Assembly (NCBI RefSeq): GCF_039544305.1
Contig: NZ_BAABLK010000094.1
Coordinates: 1 to 64,000 of the forward strand
Length of the DNA stretch: 64,000 nucleotides
Direction: 5' to 3'
DNA from: Paeniglutamicibacter antarcticus_C
GTDB lineage: Bacteria > Actinomycetota > Actinomycetes > Actinomycetales > Micrococcaceae
In this document: in pieces, positions 8,910 to 17,894 of the stretch
Numbering within the stretch: the stretch's first letter is position 1
Layout: each line of letters opens with the position of its first letter
Made by a program: the position numbers and the translations under genes
The notes under the pieces: model-generated
Seen by the model: the letters and a program-made list of their open reading frames with translations, nothing else
Database searches by the model: none
What the model was told of the DNA's origin: nothing

Positions 8910-9201
8910 GGTTCCCTCCGCCACCCACGATGCTCACCGCACGGGTCGATGGGAATGCCAAACAACCATGTGCAACGTGGCGTGATTTCACGTATCCGGT
9001 TTGCCGGCCGAAAAGGGGTTGAGCACCACCCCAACGCGGGGGCGAATCCGTTTTCATAACGGTGGCTCAGGTGTCTTTCGACTCCCTGATGTGTGGTTTT
9101 CTACATTCACGCCTGTATCGATCGTGTCGGGGCTTCGGGCAAGAGACTAGGCAGGTTGTGAGAAATTCGCCTAGGGTGGGAACGGACGAAAGGAGCATTT
9201 C

Positions 9202-9975
9202 ATGAAGAAAATCCTCATGGTACTGACCAGCGTTTCCGAGATCGGCAATACGGGAGAGAGCACCGGCTACAACGTGGCCGAGGCTGCACACCCTTGGAAG
9301 GTCTTCAAGGATTCAGGGCATTTTGTCGACTTCGCGTCCATTAAGGGCGGCCAGCCCCCGCGCGACGAAGTGGATTCGGAAGATCCCATCCAGGTCGCCT
9401 TCACGGAGGACGAGACCACGCGAGCCGGCCTGTACAACACGGCCCGCGTCGAGGTCGTTGATCCCGACCAGTACGATGCTGTCTACCTTGTGGGAGGCCA
9501 CGGCACCATGTGGGACTTCCCGGACAGCGAAGGCCTTCAGAAGCTCGTGGCCAGCGTCTACAACTCCGGAGGCGTAGTGGGCGCGGTCTGCCACGGACCC
9601 GCCGGCTTGGTGAACGTGGAACTGGACAACGGGTTCCGTCTGGTCGAGGGCCGGCGAGTCGCGGCGTTCACCAACGATGAGGAGGTTGCCGCGGGCAAGG
9701 ACAAGGTCATTCCGTTCTTCCTGGCGGACCGACTCGAGGAACAGGGCGCCACTCACGTCCCGGGCGATGTCTTCGAGGAGAACGTCGTGGTGGACGAACG
9801 GCTAGTGACCGGTCAAAACCCTGCTTCTGCAGCCGGTGTGGCCAAGGAGATGGAGAAGCTGCTGGCCGAGGTCATCCACCAGGAAAAGGCCGAGGAACAG
9901 CACGACTCGGAGGCACTGCGCGCGGAAAAGGACGCCGAGAAGGCGGCCGCAGAAGCAGCAAACACCGAACACTAA
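9202..9975 (+). CDS. DJ-1/PfpI (Hsp31-like) glutamine-amidotransferase-fold protein
   Basis: The 257-residue protein has the class I amidotransferase-like fold of Hsp31/DJ-1 proteins: an N-terminal MKKILMVLTS strand, VYLVGGHGTMWDFPDSEGLQ, and the nucleophile elbow with Cys130 in GAVCHGPAGL. Members act as glutathione-independent glyoxalases (glyoxalase III) or stress chaperones and deglycases, and the family is better supported than the activity. AAAGGAG precedes the ATG. Residues after about 220 form a charged, Ala/Glu/Lys-rich tail not typical of the family. It is a single-gene unit ended by the hairpin at 9997-10025. Confidence 0.88.
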   Translation: MKKILMVLTSVSEIGNTGESTGYNVAEAAHPWKVFKDSGHFVDFASIKGGQPPRDEVDSEDPIQVAFTEDETTRAGLYNTARVEVVDPDQYDAVYLVGGHGTMWDFPDSEGLQKLVASVYNSGGVVGAVCHGPAGLVNVELDNGFRLVEGRRVAAFTNDEEVAAGKDKVIPFFLADRLEEQGATHVPGDVFEENVVVDERLVTGQNPASAAGVAKEMEKLLAEVIHQEKAEEQHDSEALRAEKDAEKAAAEAANTEH

Positions 9976-9996
9976 CGTCAGCAACACGCTGAAATT

Positions 9997-10025
9997 GACG
10001 GTCGTCCCATGCCGGGGCGGCCGTC
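9997..10025 (+). terminator. Rho-independent terminator
   Basis: A 12-bp stem (9997-10008 with 10014-10025, two G-U pairs) with a 5-base loop is followed by a T-rich stretch (ATTCTTTATTT). It lies 22 bases after the stop at 9975. Confidence 0.8.
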
Positions 10026-10105
10026 ATTCTTTATTTCGGACCAACTTGCGTCTCTTTGAGCACAGCAGGGCCACTCCCTTCGCCGCGCCAAGTGGGTTCC
10101 GCGCC

Positions 10106-10606
10106 CTAGGCGCGGGCCTGGACAAGATTTGCGAACGGCAACCTGCCATGGTGTTGTCGGAAGACCACATGCAGATTCGCCTGAACCGTATTGATCTCTT
10201 CGTCAGGGAACTCCTTCCAGGCAATCAGGAGGTCTCCGGCATCCGCCAGTTGCCAGATCAGCCGACCGTCCCAGTGCCCCGGCGGCTTTCCTTTTCCGAA
10301 GTCCACGAACTCTTGGATCTGGCGTCGGAGCCCCCGGTTTCCCTTGCTGCCGGGACCGGCCTTGCCGATGAACAAGATATCCGCGTCTGCAACCCATTCA
10401 GCACAAAGCCCTGCTTGAGGCAAGGTGGGGTTCTTCTTCTTGAAGATCCCGGCGGTGCTTTTGGTTAGGAACCGTGGGTCAAACCCCTCGGGACGCAGCA
10501 CGGCGAATACCCCCGTGTGTTGTGGAATTCGGTTGATCTCCAGGGCGGTGATTGGCCTAAATCCGGTGAACCCGTCATCTTTGAGTGCTTTTTTATTCAA
10601 CGGCAT
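10106..10606 (-). CDS. Hypothetical protein, GIY-YIG-like pattern
   Basis: The 166-residue protein has a strand GVFAVLRPEG and later ILFIGKAGPG, spaced as the GIY and YIG strands of GIY-YIG nucleases. Then come a basic helix NRGLRRQIQEFVDFGKGKP, a conserved-looking WDGRLIWQLA and a terminal HHGRLPFANLV. The family catalytic Arg and Glu may be the Arg residues after the YIG-like strand and the Glu residues of FPDEE, but I cannot align them with certainty. Its stop lies about 80 bases past the DJ-1 gene terminator, and it converges with that gene. DnaE2 lies 140 bases downstream on the same strand. Confidence 0.5.
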   Translation of the reverse strand: MPLNKKALKDDGFTGFRPITALEINRIPQHTGVFAVLRPEGFDPRFLTKSTAGIFKKKNPTLPQAGLCAEWVADADILFIGKAGPGSKGNRGLRRQIQEFVDFGKGKPPGHWDGRLIWQLADAGDLLIAWKEFPDEEINTVQANLHVVFRQHHGRLPFANLVQARA

Positions 10607-10746
10607 TGCATTCCTAAGATCTGGGTGGCGCGATTGCTGCGGAGGCTCTCACGTGGGTGCAGTGACTTCGCACCTACGATGCTACCCGTCCGGGGGTTGC
10701 GCACTTTTATCCCTTGCCCCGTGGAAGGTGGTCATCCCGGCCGCGC

Positions 10747-13700
10747 TCAGGCACCCAGGTGTCCCCTGGTATCCAGCCCCTCGTCCGCCATGCGCTGGGC
10801 CAGTGACTTGCCGGGCTGCGCCATGACGGGCTTGGCTGCGGAGGATCCGAAACTCTCGTTGCGTGCCCGGGCGGGATTGTTCAGGTACCCCGGGCCGGGC
10901 AGCAGGGACTTGGCCGAGAGGTCCCAAGCATCAAGTGCCTGCAAGCTGATCCCGCGCGGCCCGGTGCGGCGGGTGAGCCCGTGGACCAGCAACAGCCTGG
11001 TGGAGAAGAGCAACGGGCCGCAGCGCCTCTGGGCCTCGTGGAAGAACGTGGCATCGATGCATCCGGTGCCGTCGTCCAGCGAGATGAACACGACCCGGCG
11101 TCCTCCCCGCATCGGCGGGGTCTGGGTGGCAACCCGCACCCCGGCCACCAGCACCTCGGTGCCGTTGCGCATCGCCAGCAGGTCCTGTGAGCGCGAGACC
11201 CCCAGTGACGTGAGCAGCGGGGCATGGGAGGACATCAGGTGCGCGCTGACGTCGATGGAGAGCAAATCCAGCTCGGTGCGCACCACCTCGTCCATCGACG
11301 CAGGCTGCGCCCCGATGCCCATGGTGGAGATCTCAAGGTCCCCCAGCGGCAGGGAAAGCTGCCCGGGGATCGGCCGGTGGCGCGGTGCCAACGCCTTGGC
11401 GCCGGTGCCACGCAGGTGTGCCACCAGATCCGCCCGGTTCCCGCGTCCGGCCTGGGCCTGCAGGGAATCGAAAGCCCCTAGTGCGGCAAAGTGGTTCAGC
11501 GAGGTGCGGTTGAGTCCTGCACGCGCCCGAACGTCGGCGATCGAGTCGTAGGGCTGGCCTGCGGCCACCCGGGTGACCTCCCGCTCGGAGACCCCGCGGA
11601 TCCCGCGCAGCGAAAGTCTGATCCCGTACCTCCCCGGTGGTGTGGCACCCACCGCCCGCGGAACCACCGGCAAAAGAGCCGGCGGGAGCATCCCGTCAAG
11701 ATTTTCCACCTTGTAGCTCGGGGCGGAGCGGTTGATGTCCAGCGGCAGGATCGCAATGCCCATGCGCCTTGCCTCTGCCACCAGCAGCCGCTTGGGGTAC
11801 ATCCCCGGATCATGTTCCCATATCCCGGCCAGGAACGCCTCGGGATGGTGGGCCTTGAGCCAGGCCGAGTGGTAGGTGGGTACGGCAAACGCCGCCCCGT
11901 GCGCCTTGCAGAACCCGAAGGAGCCAAAGGCCGCCAGCGTGTCCCAGACCTCGTCGATCACCGCCAGGCTGTAGCCGCGTTCCAGTGCGCGGGAGCGGAA
12001 GAGCGACTCCACCCGGGGTTCGGCCTCAGGGTTACCCAGCAGCCGGCGGTATACATCGGCCTTGGCCAACCCGCAGCCGGTCATCACGTCCAAGGTCCGC
12101 AGCACCTGTTCGTGGAAGACGGTGACCCCATGGGTCTCGGCGAGCGCCGGTGCCAAATCCGGGTGGGGGTATTTTTCCGGTGCGAAGCCGTGGCGGTTTT
12201 CCAGGTACGGCTTGATCATGTTCGACTGCATGGGCCCGGGGCGGAAAAGGGAGATGTCGATGATGAGGTCGTTGAATTCGCGCGGGGCGAGCTTGCCGAT
12301 GAGTTCGCGCTGTCCCGGGGATTCGATCTGGAAGCATCCCAGGGTGTGGGTGGAACGGATGAGTTCGAAGGTAGGTTCGTCATCCAGCGGAACCAGGGCG
12401 AGGTCTATGGCCCCGGTGGGGCCGATGTAGTCCGGTATCTGCCCGGGCACCCCTGCCCGGTGTCCCCCTGCCTTGGCCACGGAGGCCGCGTCGGGGTGGA
12501 TGCGGATGATTTCCTCCAACGCGTAGGTGATGGCCGATTGCATGCGTACCCCCAGCACATCGAGCTTGAGCATGCCCATGGGGTCCATGTCGTGTTTGTC
12601 GAACTGGCTCATGGGCAAGGTGAGCCCGCTGGGCTCGACGGGGGTCCGGTGCAGCAGCCCGGCGTCGGAGAGGATGACCCCGCAGGGGTGCATGGAGATG
12701 TGGCGAGGAAGCCGATCGAGGCGCTCGGTGAGGTCCACGAGCAGGTCGAGCTGTTTTTCGGTGCCGAGCCGGTCGGCGAAGGGTGCAAGTTCGGGTTTTT
12801 CCTCCAGGGCTTCGCGGAAGGACGAGGCGGAGAAACGCCAGAGTTGCTTGGCGATCACATCGATGTCTTGCTCCTCCATGCCCAGTGCCGCCCCGGCGTC
12901 GCGTACCGCTCCCCTGGCGCGGTAGCCGTTTTGCATGCTCATGAGGCTGACGCGTTCGGCGCCGAAGCGTTCGAAGATCCTTTGGTAGATGTTGTGGCGT
13001 TGGGCGGATTCGACGTCGATGTCAATGTCGGGCAAGGTGGCACGGTCCCGGGAGAGGAAGCGCTCGAAGAGCAAGTCGTGTGCCAATGGGTTCACCTGGC
13101 TGATGCCGATGAGGTAGTTCACCAACGAGGAGGCGCCCGAGCCGCGGGCGGCGGAGCGTATACCCATGTCCGTGATCATGGAGCTGACCTCGGCGACGGT
13201 GAGGAAATAGGGGGCGAAGCCGAGGTCGGAGATGGTGGATAGTTCCATCTCCAGGCGCTGGCGCATCAGGGGGTTGTTCGCCTCGGCGGGGATCAGGCGG
13301 GTGATACCTGCCTCGGCGCGTGCGGCAAGTTCGGCATCCGGTGCTGCGGTGATCCCGATGATGTGGGCTTCGGGCACCACGGGGATCCCCCACCCGGTGT
13401 CGGCCACCGGGTCCAGGCGTGCCCAGTCGGCGAGCGCCGCGGTGTTGCGCAGCAATGTGGGCCCCAAGGAAGTCTCGGAAGCGGAACGCCCTATTTCCGT
13501 GGCGAGGTGGTGCATATGTTCTGCTGGCTTGAGCCAGCCCTGCCCGTTGGGTTGGATGTCATTGAGGGTCGACAGGGAGCTCAGTGCCCGTGCGGAGTCC
13601 AGCACATCAGCGGTTGCCGCCCCGTCGGGGTCCGTGTACCGCACGGCGTTGGTCAGCACCGGGGCGATGCCCACTGACGTGGCGCAGCGCAGCATGCGGA

Positions 13701-14319
13701 TTGCGTGTGCGGTGCTGAGTCTCTCTCCCGGACTGTTCAGGTGTGTGGTGATTTCCACCCGTAGCGCGCTGTGCCCCAGCAGGGTGCGCCAGCTACGCAA
13801 CAATGTGCGGGCCTTGGCGTAGTCGCGGTGCCCGGTTGCCAGGCCGATGTCTGAGCCTGGTCCCAGCAGGACGGTGAGCAGTGCCTCCCCGTCGCGGCCC
13901 AGTGCGTGGCTGGCCAGTTCCTCGCGGGTGATCCCAGATTGCCCCTTGGCCGCTCCGGCGTTTGTGGCTGGTTGGTGTGCGGCGGTGACCAGGTGGCAGA
14001 GGGCAGCGTACCCGGCTCCGTTGCTGTGTCCCTTGGCCAGTACCACGAGGCGCCCTGCCGTGCGCATCGGAGCCAGCTTGCCAGATGCCGCGCGTCCCGG
14101 TGTGGGCTCGAGGATGGCCAGATCGACTCCGAGGATGGGATCGATGCCGTTTTCGATGCAGGCCTTGAGGTGCTTAACGCTTCCGTAGAGACCGTCGCGG
14201 TCCGTGAGCGCCAGAGCGTCAGCCCCGTCGGCGAGCGCCGCGGCGACGAGGTCCTTGGGCCAGGAAACACCGTAGTGTGCGCTGAAGGCGGAGGCCACAT
14301 GCAGGTGGGTGAAGCTCAT
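10747..14319 (-). CDS. dnaE2: Error-prone DNA polymerase III alpha (DnaE2/ImuC)
   Basis: The 1190-residue protein has a PHP domain at the N-terminus (FTHLHVASAFSAHYGVSWP), the polymerase palm with the catalytic aspartates PDIDIDVES near residue 432, the fingers motif SFGFCKAHGAAFAVPTYHSA, and a C-terminal OB fold (VLVAGVRVATQTPPM). DnaE2 performs damage-induced translesion synthesis and is recruited by ImuB. It differs from replicative DnaE1 by the missing C-terminal beta-binding region. A LexA-type box lies at 14505-14520. No imuB or imuA gene lies beside it, although a DUF6504 gene, a family I recall near this cassette, lies 1.8 kb upstream. Confidence 0.95.
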   Translation of the reverse strand: MSFTHLHVASAFSAHYGVSWPKDLVAAALADGADALALTDRDGLYGSVKHLKACIENGIDPILGVDLAILEPTPGRAASGKLAPMRTAGRLVVLAKGHSNGAGYAALCHLVTAAHQPATNAGAAKGQSGITREELASHALGRDGEALLTVLLGPGSDIGLATGHRDYAKARTLLRSWRTLLGHSALRVEITTHLNSPGERLSTAHAIRMLRCATSVGIAPVLTNAVRYTDPDGAATADVLDSARALSSLSTLNDIQPNGQGWLKPAEHMHHLATEIGRSASETSLGPTLLRNTAALADWARLDPVADTGWGIPVVPEAHIIGITAAPDAELAARAEAGITRLIPAEANNPLMRQRLEMELSTISDLGFAPYFLTVAEVSSMITDMGIRSAARGSGASSLVNYLIGISQVNPLAHDLLFERFLSRDRATLPDIDIDVESAQRHNIYQRIFERFGAERVSLMSMQNGYRARGAVRDAGAALGMEEQDIDVIAKQLWRFSASSFREALEEKPELAPFADRLGTEKQLDLLVDLTERLDRLPRHISMHPCGVILSDAGLLHRTPVEPSGLTLPMSQFDKHDMDPMGMLKLDVLGVRMQSAITYALEEIIRIHPDAASVAKAGGHRAGVPGQIPDYIGPTGAIDLALVPLDDEPTFELIRSTHTLGCFQIESPGQRELIGKLAPREFNDLIIDISLFRPGPMQSNMIKPYLENRHGFAPEKYPHPDLAPALAETHGVTVFHEQVLRTLDVMTGCGLAKADVYRRLLGNPEAEPRVESLFRSRALERGYSLAVIDEVWDTLAAFGSFGFCKAHGAAFAVPTYHSAWLKAHHPEAFLAGIWEHDPGMYPKRLLVAEARRMGIAILPLDINRSAPSYKVENLDGMLPPALLPVVPRAVGATPPGRYGIRLSLRGIRGVSEREVTRVAAGQPYDSIADVRARAGLNRTSLNHFAALGAFDSLQAQAGRGNRADLVAHLRGTGAKALAPRHRPIPGQLSLPLGDLEISTMGIGAQPASMDEVVRTELDLLSIDVSAHLMSSHAPLLTSLGVSRSQDLLAMRNGTEVLVAGVRVATQTPPMRGGRRVVFISLDDGTGCIDATFFHEAQRRCGPLLFSTRLLLVHGLTRRTGPRGISLQALDAWDLSAKSLLPGPGYLNNPARARNESFGSSAAKPVMAQPGKSLAQRMADEGLDTRGHLGA

Positions 14320-14504
14320 GCGCCTGCCCCGGTTCTCTTTTGCCCATCATTCGGTGGTGCCATGATGGCGGTTCGCTCCCTCTATGATGTCTCGCGCCCT
14401 TCCCATCCCCCCTGCATGGGCAGCGCATCCGGACCTTACCTTGGTGCCGTGGTTTCCCGGTGCCCTGGTTTGTGCGGCTCCGTGGAGGGGTTGATTCATT
14501 CTAT

Positions 14505-14520
14505 TAGAATATGTGTTCGA
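14505..14520 (-). promoter_or_regulatory. LexA (SOS) box upstream of dnaE2
   Basis: Read on the minus strand the site is TCGAACACATATTCTA. It matches the actinobacterial LexA consensus TCGAAC-N4-GTTCGA at 10 of 12 defined positions. It lies 186 bases before the dnaE2 ATG, with no gene between. Confidence 0.7.
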
Positions 14521-14629
14521 ATCAAGCCATTTGGCCATCCCCGCCACCGGCTTCAAGGAAAAGCTTGCGACCTCCCGCCCCTGACCTGCAACGGGAAGCC
14601 CGGAGGTGAGGATTCCCACCGGCAAGGAT

Positions 14630-15994
14630 TTATATACCTTCGTCGGTGAGGAGTTTTTCAAGGGCCACGAGATAGGCCTCGGAGTAGCTGGGGAACTGCG
14701 GCACCATGTCGCGCAACACCTTCAGCGGGACGCGTCCCCTGATGGCCATGGACGCTTGGTGGATCCACTCGCTGGCTTGCGGGGCAATGGCCCAGGCACC
14801 AATCAGCATCCGCTGGTGCCTGTCAACCAGGATGCCCATGTCCCCTCGCGGGGCCTGTTCATGGGTCCACGGCTTGACGATTGCCTCCGGCAGGTTGACC
14901 CGAACTGCCACCGCATCGATTCCACGCTCCTCGGCCGCCTCTCGGGTCAGGCCGACTGCGGCGATTTCCGGGCTGCTGAACACCACGCGCGGGATCCCGT
15001 CATAACTTGCGGTGCGATCCCTGCCCAGGATGGAGTCGGCCACGATGCTTCCTTGGTACTTGGCCACATGGGTGAAGGGCATGATCCCGGTTGCATCCCC
15101 GACGGCCCAGAGCCCTTCCTCCGCCCAGCAATGCTCATCCACACGCACGTTGCCTCGCCCGTCAAGGGTTGCCCCGGCCCGGGCTACGTCCAATCCATGG
15201 GTGCGCGGGGTTCGCCCGGTGGCGAAGACAAGGGCGTCCACAGCGATCTCTCCGCCCTCCACCAACACCAGGACGCTGGATCCGCCACCCCCGCGTCGTC
15301 CGCTGGCCACCGAGCTGTTGGTCAGCACCTTGACACCCAGTTCGCGCAGGTACTCTTCCGCGAGCGCCGAGACCTCTGGCTCCTCACGGCCCAGCAGCCT
15401 GGCACTTCGGTTCAGCACAGTGACCTCCACCCCGAAGCCGGCCAGGAAGAACGCTGTCTCCAACGCCACCGCACTGCCCCCGACAATCGCCACGGACCGC
15501 GGCAGCGTCTTGAGCGTGTAAACCTCGCGGGTGCCCCAGGCGGTGATTTCCCCGACGCCCGGAAATTCCGGGATGAACGGTTCGGTGCCGCTGGCAATGA
15601 CGACGTGGTGTGCCAAGTACTCCTGCCCGTTGGCACCCACGCTCCCGGGGCCGGTGATGGTCGCCCGGGCACGCACCACGGTTGCCCCTCGTCGGGCATA
15701 CCCCTGTTCCTGCGCACTGTCATCGAGGTGCCTGGCCATGTAGTCGCGGTACCCCTTGGCCTTCTCCCAGTCCAAGGCGCCCGCCGAGGCCCCGGCAACC
15801 CTGTTGGCCTCAACGTTTACCTCGGGGCCGCGCAGGATGGTCTTGGAGGGAACGCAGGCCCAGTAGGCGCATTCACCGCCAATGAGCTCGGCCTCGAAGA
15901 TGACAACCTTCTTGCCGGCAGTGAGCAGCCTGTCGGCAACAACTTCGCCGCCGGGGCCCATGCCGATGATTGCGGCATCGAATACTTTTTCCAT
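14630..15994 (-). CDS. FAD-dependent pyridine nucleotide-disulfide oxidoreductase
   Basis: The 454-residue protein has FAD-binding FDAAIIGMGPGGEVVADRLL at the N-terminus, the redox disulfide GGECAYWACVPSK (CX4C) near residue 42, NAD(P)-binding VAIVGGSAVALETAFFLAGF near 180, the second FAD motif LWAVGDATG, and a C-terminal dimerisation domain with the His-Glu-type end (FPSYSEAYLVALEK). This is the lipoamide dehydrogenase, mercuric reductase and mycothione reductase family; the substrate cannot be told from sequence alone. The ATG at 15994 has GGGAG upstream, whereas the longer frame to 16300 overlaps the next gene and reads as noise. Confidence 0.88.
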   Translation of the reverse strand: MEKVFDAAIIGMGPGGEVVADRLLTAGKKVVIFEAELIGGECAYWACVPSKTILRGPEVNVEANRVAGASAGALDWEKAKGYRDYMARHLDDSAQEQGYARRGATVVRARATITGPGSVGANGQEYLAHHVVIASGTEPFIPEFPGVGEITAWGTREVYTLKTLPRSVAIVGGSAVALETAFFLAGFGVEVTVLNRSARLLGREEPEVSALAEEYLRELGVKVLTNSSVASGRRGGGGSSVLVLVEGGEIAVDALVFATGRTPRTHGLDVARAGATLDGRGNVRVDEHCWAEEGLWAVGDATGIMPFTHVAKYQGSIVADSILGRDRTASYDGIPRVVFSSPEIAAVGLTREAAEERGIDAVAVRVNLPEAIVKPWTHEQAPRGDMGILVDRHQRMLIGAWAIAPQASEWIHQASMAIRGRVPLKVLRDMVPQFPSYSEAYLVALEKLLTDEGI

Positions 15995-16116
15995 CAGAGC
16001 ACTCCCATGTTCGAGTCCCTCGCGCCCTCGGTTCAGGCGCTTGCTCCCAGCCTTGCACCTGGGCTGGGCAACGGCCATGGTCCACGATCGTCCAATCGCC
16101 TCCCCCGCCCATGCCC

Positions 16117-16428
16117 CTACGCACTTTCCAGATAGGCTTGGGGCATGCGAATGATGCGCCAGCGTCCGGTCTCGACCTGGCGGGACACCTCGAAGGTGCG
16201 CATGGGCCCCAGCCCGGCGAGCTTGACCTGCAACTGCCACACCTCGTAGTCCACAAGCCCGGGGCCGCGCCCGCGCTCGGCACGCAACTCCTCTTTCCAC
16301 CAGTTTCGCCTCTCGAACCAGCGAACCGGCTCGGCCGCCAACTTGTATTCGCGACCCTGCCAGCGCATGCGGATCGGCACGCCCGCTGGCGTGCAGTCAA
16401 CTTCGATCGACTGGGTAAAGATTCCCAT
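16117..16428 (-). CDS. DUF6504 family protein
   Basis: The 103-residue protein fits the DUF6504 pattern: an N-terminal strand QSIEVDCTPAGVPIRMRWQG, an aromatic helix VRWFERRNWWKEE, then YEVWQLQVKL and a final GRWRIIRMPQ. I recall these small proteins as neighbours of DNA polymerase Y (ImuB) and DnaE2 in Actinobacteria, so a role in the mutasome or SOS response is inferred. I chose ATG 16428; ATG 16524 is possible and lies only 10 bases from the LexA-like box at 16534-16549. It precedes the flavoprotein gene on the same strand by 122 bases. Confidence 0.65.
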   Translation of the reverse strand: MGIFTQSIEVDCTPAGVPIRMRWQGREYKLAAEPVRWFERRNWWKEELRAERGRGPGLVDYEVWQLQVKLAGLGPMRTFEVSRQVETGRWRIIRMPQAYLESA

Positions 16429-16533
16429 TCCTTCGCCACCTTCCCGTCGCACGGCCACCCCCAGGCACCGCCTTGTCCCCGTCCATGGGGTGAAGACGGC
16501 CGTGGGGTGAGCCCATGCATCCAACCATTTTAT

Positions 16534-16549
16534 TAGAAACTATGTTCTA
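16534..16549 (-). promoter_or_regulatory. LexA-like box between divergent genes
   Basis: TAGAAACTATGTTCTA has perfect 5-base arms (TAGAA/TTCTA). It fits TAGAAC-N4-GTTCTA with one mismatch, and shares the TAGAA half with the box upstream of dnaE2. It sits between the DUF6504 gene and the VOC gene. The VOC promoter lies more than 50 bases away, so control of the DUF6504 gene is more likely. Confidence 0.55.
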
Positions 16550-16601
16550 CACAAGATGAGATTAGGACGCATGTACGACAGTTAGTTGCTGGAGGTTCCC
16601 A

Positions 16602-16629
16602 TTGACGCGTTTTCACGTGGGCTTATGCT
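16602..16629 (+). promoter_or_regulatory. Promoter giving a leaderless VOC transcript
   Basis: TTGACG (16602-16607) and TATGCT (16624-16629) are 16 bases apart. Transcription would begin at or next to the ATG at 16637, which has no ribosome binding site. Confidence 0.55.
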
Positions 16630-16636
16630 TGAAACC

Positions 16637-17077
16637 ATGACCTTGAACACTGCTCCTACGATCACCGCACTGACCTTGGGGGTGCGCGATGTCCAGCAGT
16701 CACGTGATTTCTACGTCACCGGACTGGGGTTTCGCGAAATCAACTTCATCCCCGGCGAGATCCTGTTCCTCCAAGCCGGCCCCGGACTGATGCTCGCATT
16801 GTGGCACGTTGAATCAATGCCCGGCGAATACGGGGATGTCGGGCACGGTCCGCTGGCGCCACCGGTTTCCCTGGGGCACAACACCTCCAGCGCCAAGGAG
16901 GTCGGCGTCCTGTACACACGCGCCCTGGCCGCGGGCGCCACCTCGATCGGTGCACCGACCACCAGGGAATGGAGCGGCACCAGCGCCTGCGTAGCTGACC
17001 CCGACGGCTTCCGTTGGGACTTCGTGCACAACCCGGCCTTCGCCATCGACGAGGACGGGACCGTCACCGGTGTCTAG
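16637..17077 (+). CDS. VOC (glyoxalase/bleomycin-resistance fold) protein
   Basis: The 146-residue protein has the paired beta-alpha-beta-beta-beta units of the vicinal oxygen chelate superfamily: ALTLGVRDVQQSRDFYVTGL at the start, LFLQAGPGLMLALWH, and the second half ending CVADPDGFRWDFVHNPAF. Members bind a metal and act as glyoxalases, dioxygenases or binding proteins, and the substrate is unknown here. The frame is open from TTG 16586, but the promoter at 16602-16629 lies inside that extension, so ATG 16637 is preferred. The AAA ATPase gene follows after 45 bases and may be co-transcribed. Confidence 0.82.
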   Translation: MTLNTAPTITALTLGVRDVQQSRDFYVTGLGFREINFIPGEILFLQAGPGLMLALWHVESMPGEYGDVGHGPLAPPVSLGHNTSSAKEVGVLYTRALAAGATSIGAPTTREWSGTSACVADPDGFRWDFVHNPAFAIDEDGTVTGV

Positions 17078-17122
17078 CCTCCAACATTGCTGCACCTTCG
17101 CATTGCCGCTGCGCCGGCGCCC

Positions 17123-17845
17123 ATGAAGCTCTCCAACCTGCCGATCCGCCGAGTCACCGAACATGCGCTGCATTGCGCTCCACGGGACCAATGGCCCCAG
17201 ACGCTCCCGCCGGTGCTCCAGCTCTTGGACGAAGGCATGGACTTCGGGCCGGCCACCATCCTGGTGGGAGAAAACGGTTCGGGGAAGTCAACGCTCGTTG
17301 AGGCCATCGCGATGAGCTACGGGCTCTCCCCGGAGGGAGGTTCCACCGGGGCGCAACACAGCACCCGGGTCACCGAGTCCGGCCTTGAACATCACCTCCA
17401 ACTGCTGCGGAACATCGGCGCCAGCCGTCGCGGATACTTCCTGCGCGCCGAAACCATGCACAGCTTCTACACCTATCTGGAAGAGAACCCGTCAATGCGG
17501 CAGGTGGAGCCGGACTTCCACACCATGAGCCACGGGGAGTCGTTTCTCGAGCTCATCATCGACAAGTTCCGCGAAGGCGGCCTGTGGGTGCTTGACGAGC
17601 CCGAATCAGCGCTCTCCTTCTCCGGTTCTCTGGCCTTGGTGGGGATTCTGAAGGACCTCTTGGCGGCGGGGGGCTCGCAGGTGATCATGTCCACGCACTC
17701 GCCGCTGCTCGCATCCCTTCCCGGGGCCAATATCTACGAGGTCGGTCCGAGGGGCCTGCGCCGCAGTCAATGGGACGACCTGGACCTGGTGTCCAACTGG
17801 CGATCCTTCATGAACATGCCGGGGCGCTACCTCAGGCACCTGTAA
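17123..17845 (+). CDS. AAA family ATPase (ABC/SMC-like)
   Basis: The 240-residue protein has a Walker A motif GENGSGKSTLVEAIA near residue 47, a signature-like HTMSHGESFLELI, Walker B LWVLDEPESAL and a switch His in IMSTHSPLL. This is the single-domain AAA_21/AAA_23 predicted ATP-binding family. The domain is compact, without the coiled-coil arms of SMC or RecF, and without a nuclease domain. I chose ATG 17123; TTG 17087 opens the frame. The partner it works with is not visible. The terminator at 17849-17879 follows directly. Confidence 0.85.
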   Translation: MKLSNLPIRRVTEHALHCAPRDQWPQTLPPVLQLLDEGMDFGPATILVGENGSGKSTLVEAIAMSYGLSPEGGSTGAQHSTRVTESGLEHHLQLLRNIGASRRGYFLRAETMHSFYTYLEENPSMRQVEPDFHTMSHGESFLELIIDKFREGGLWVLDEPESALSFSGSLALVGILKDLLAAGGSQVIMSTHSPLLASLPGANIYEVGPRGLRRSQWDDLDLVSNWRSFMNMPGRYLRHL

Positions 17846-17848
17846 AAA

Positions 17849-17879
17849 CGGTGTGCAGGGCTGCTGGCCCTGCACACCG
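17849..17879 (-). terminator. Bidirectional terminator between convergent genes
   Basis: A perfect 13-bp stem (17849-17861 with 17867-17879) with a 5-base loop lies four bases after the ATPase stop. On the minus strand it is followed by five T residues, so it should stop the minus transcript from 17895 efficiently. Confidence 0.8.
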
Positions 17880-17894
17880 GAAAACTTGCTGCCG

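Noticed and set aside
11491..13242. A 583-codon plus-strand frame
   Set aside because: It lies wholly opposite dnaE2 and is Gly/His/Val-rich, the usual product of reading a high-GC gene backwards.
14606..16135. A 509-codon plus-strand frame
   Set aside because: It is the antisense shadow of the flavoprotein gene.
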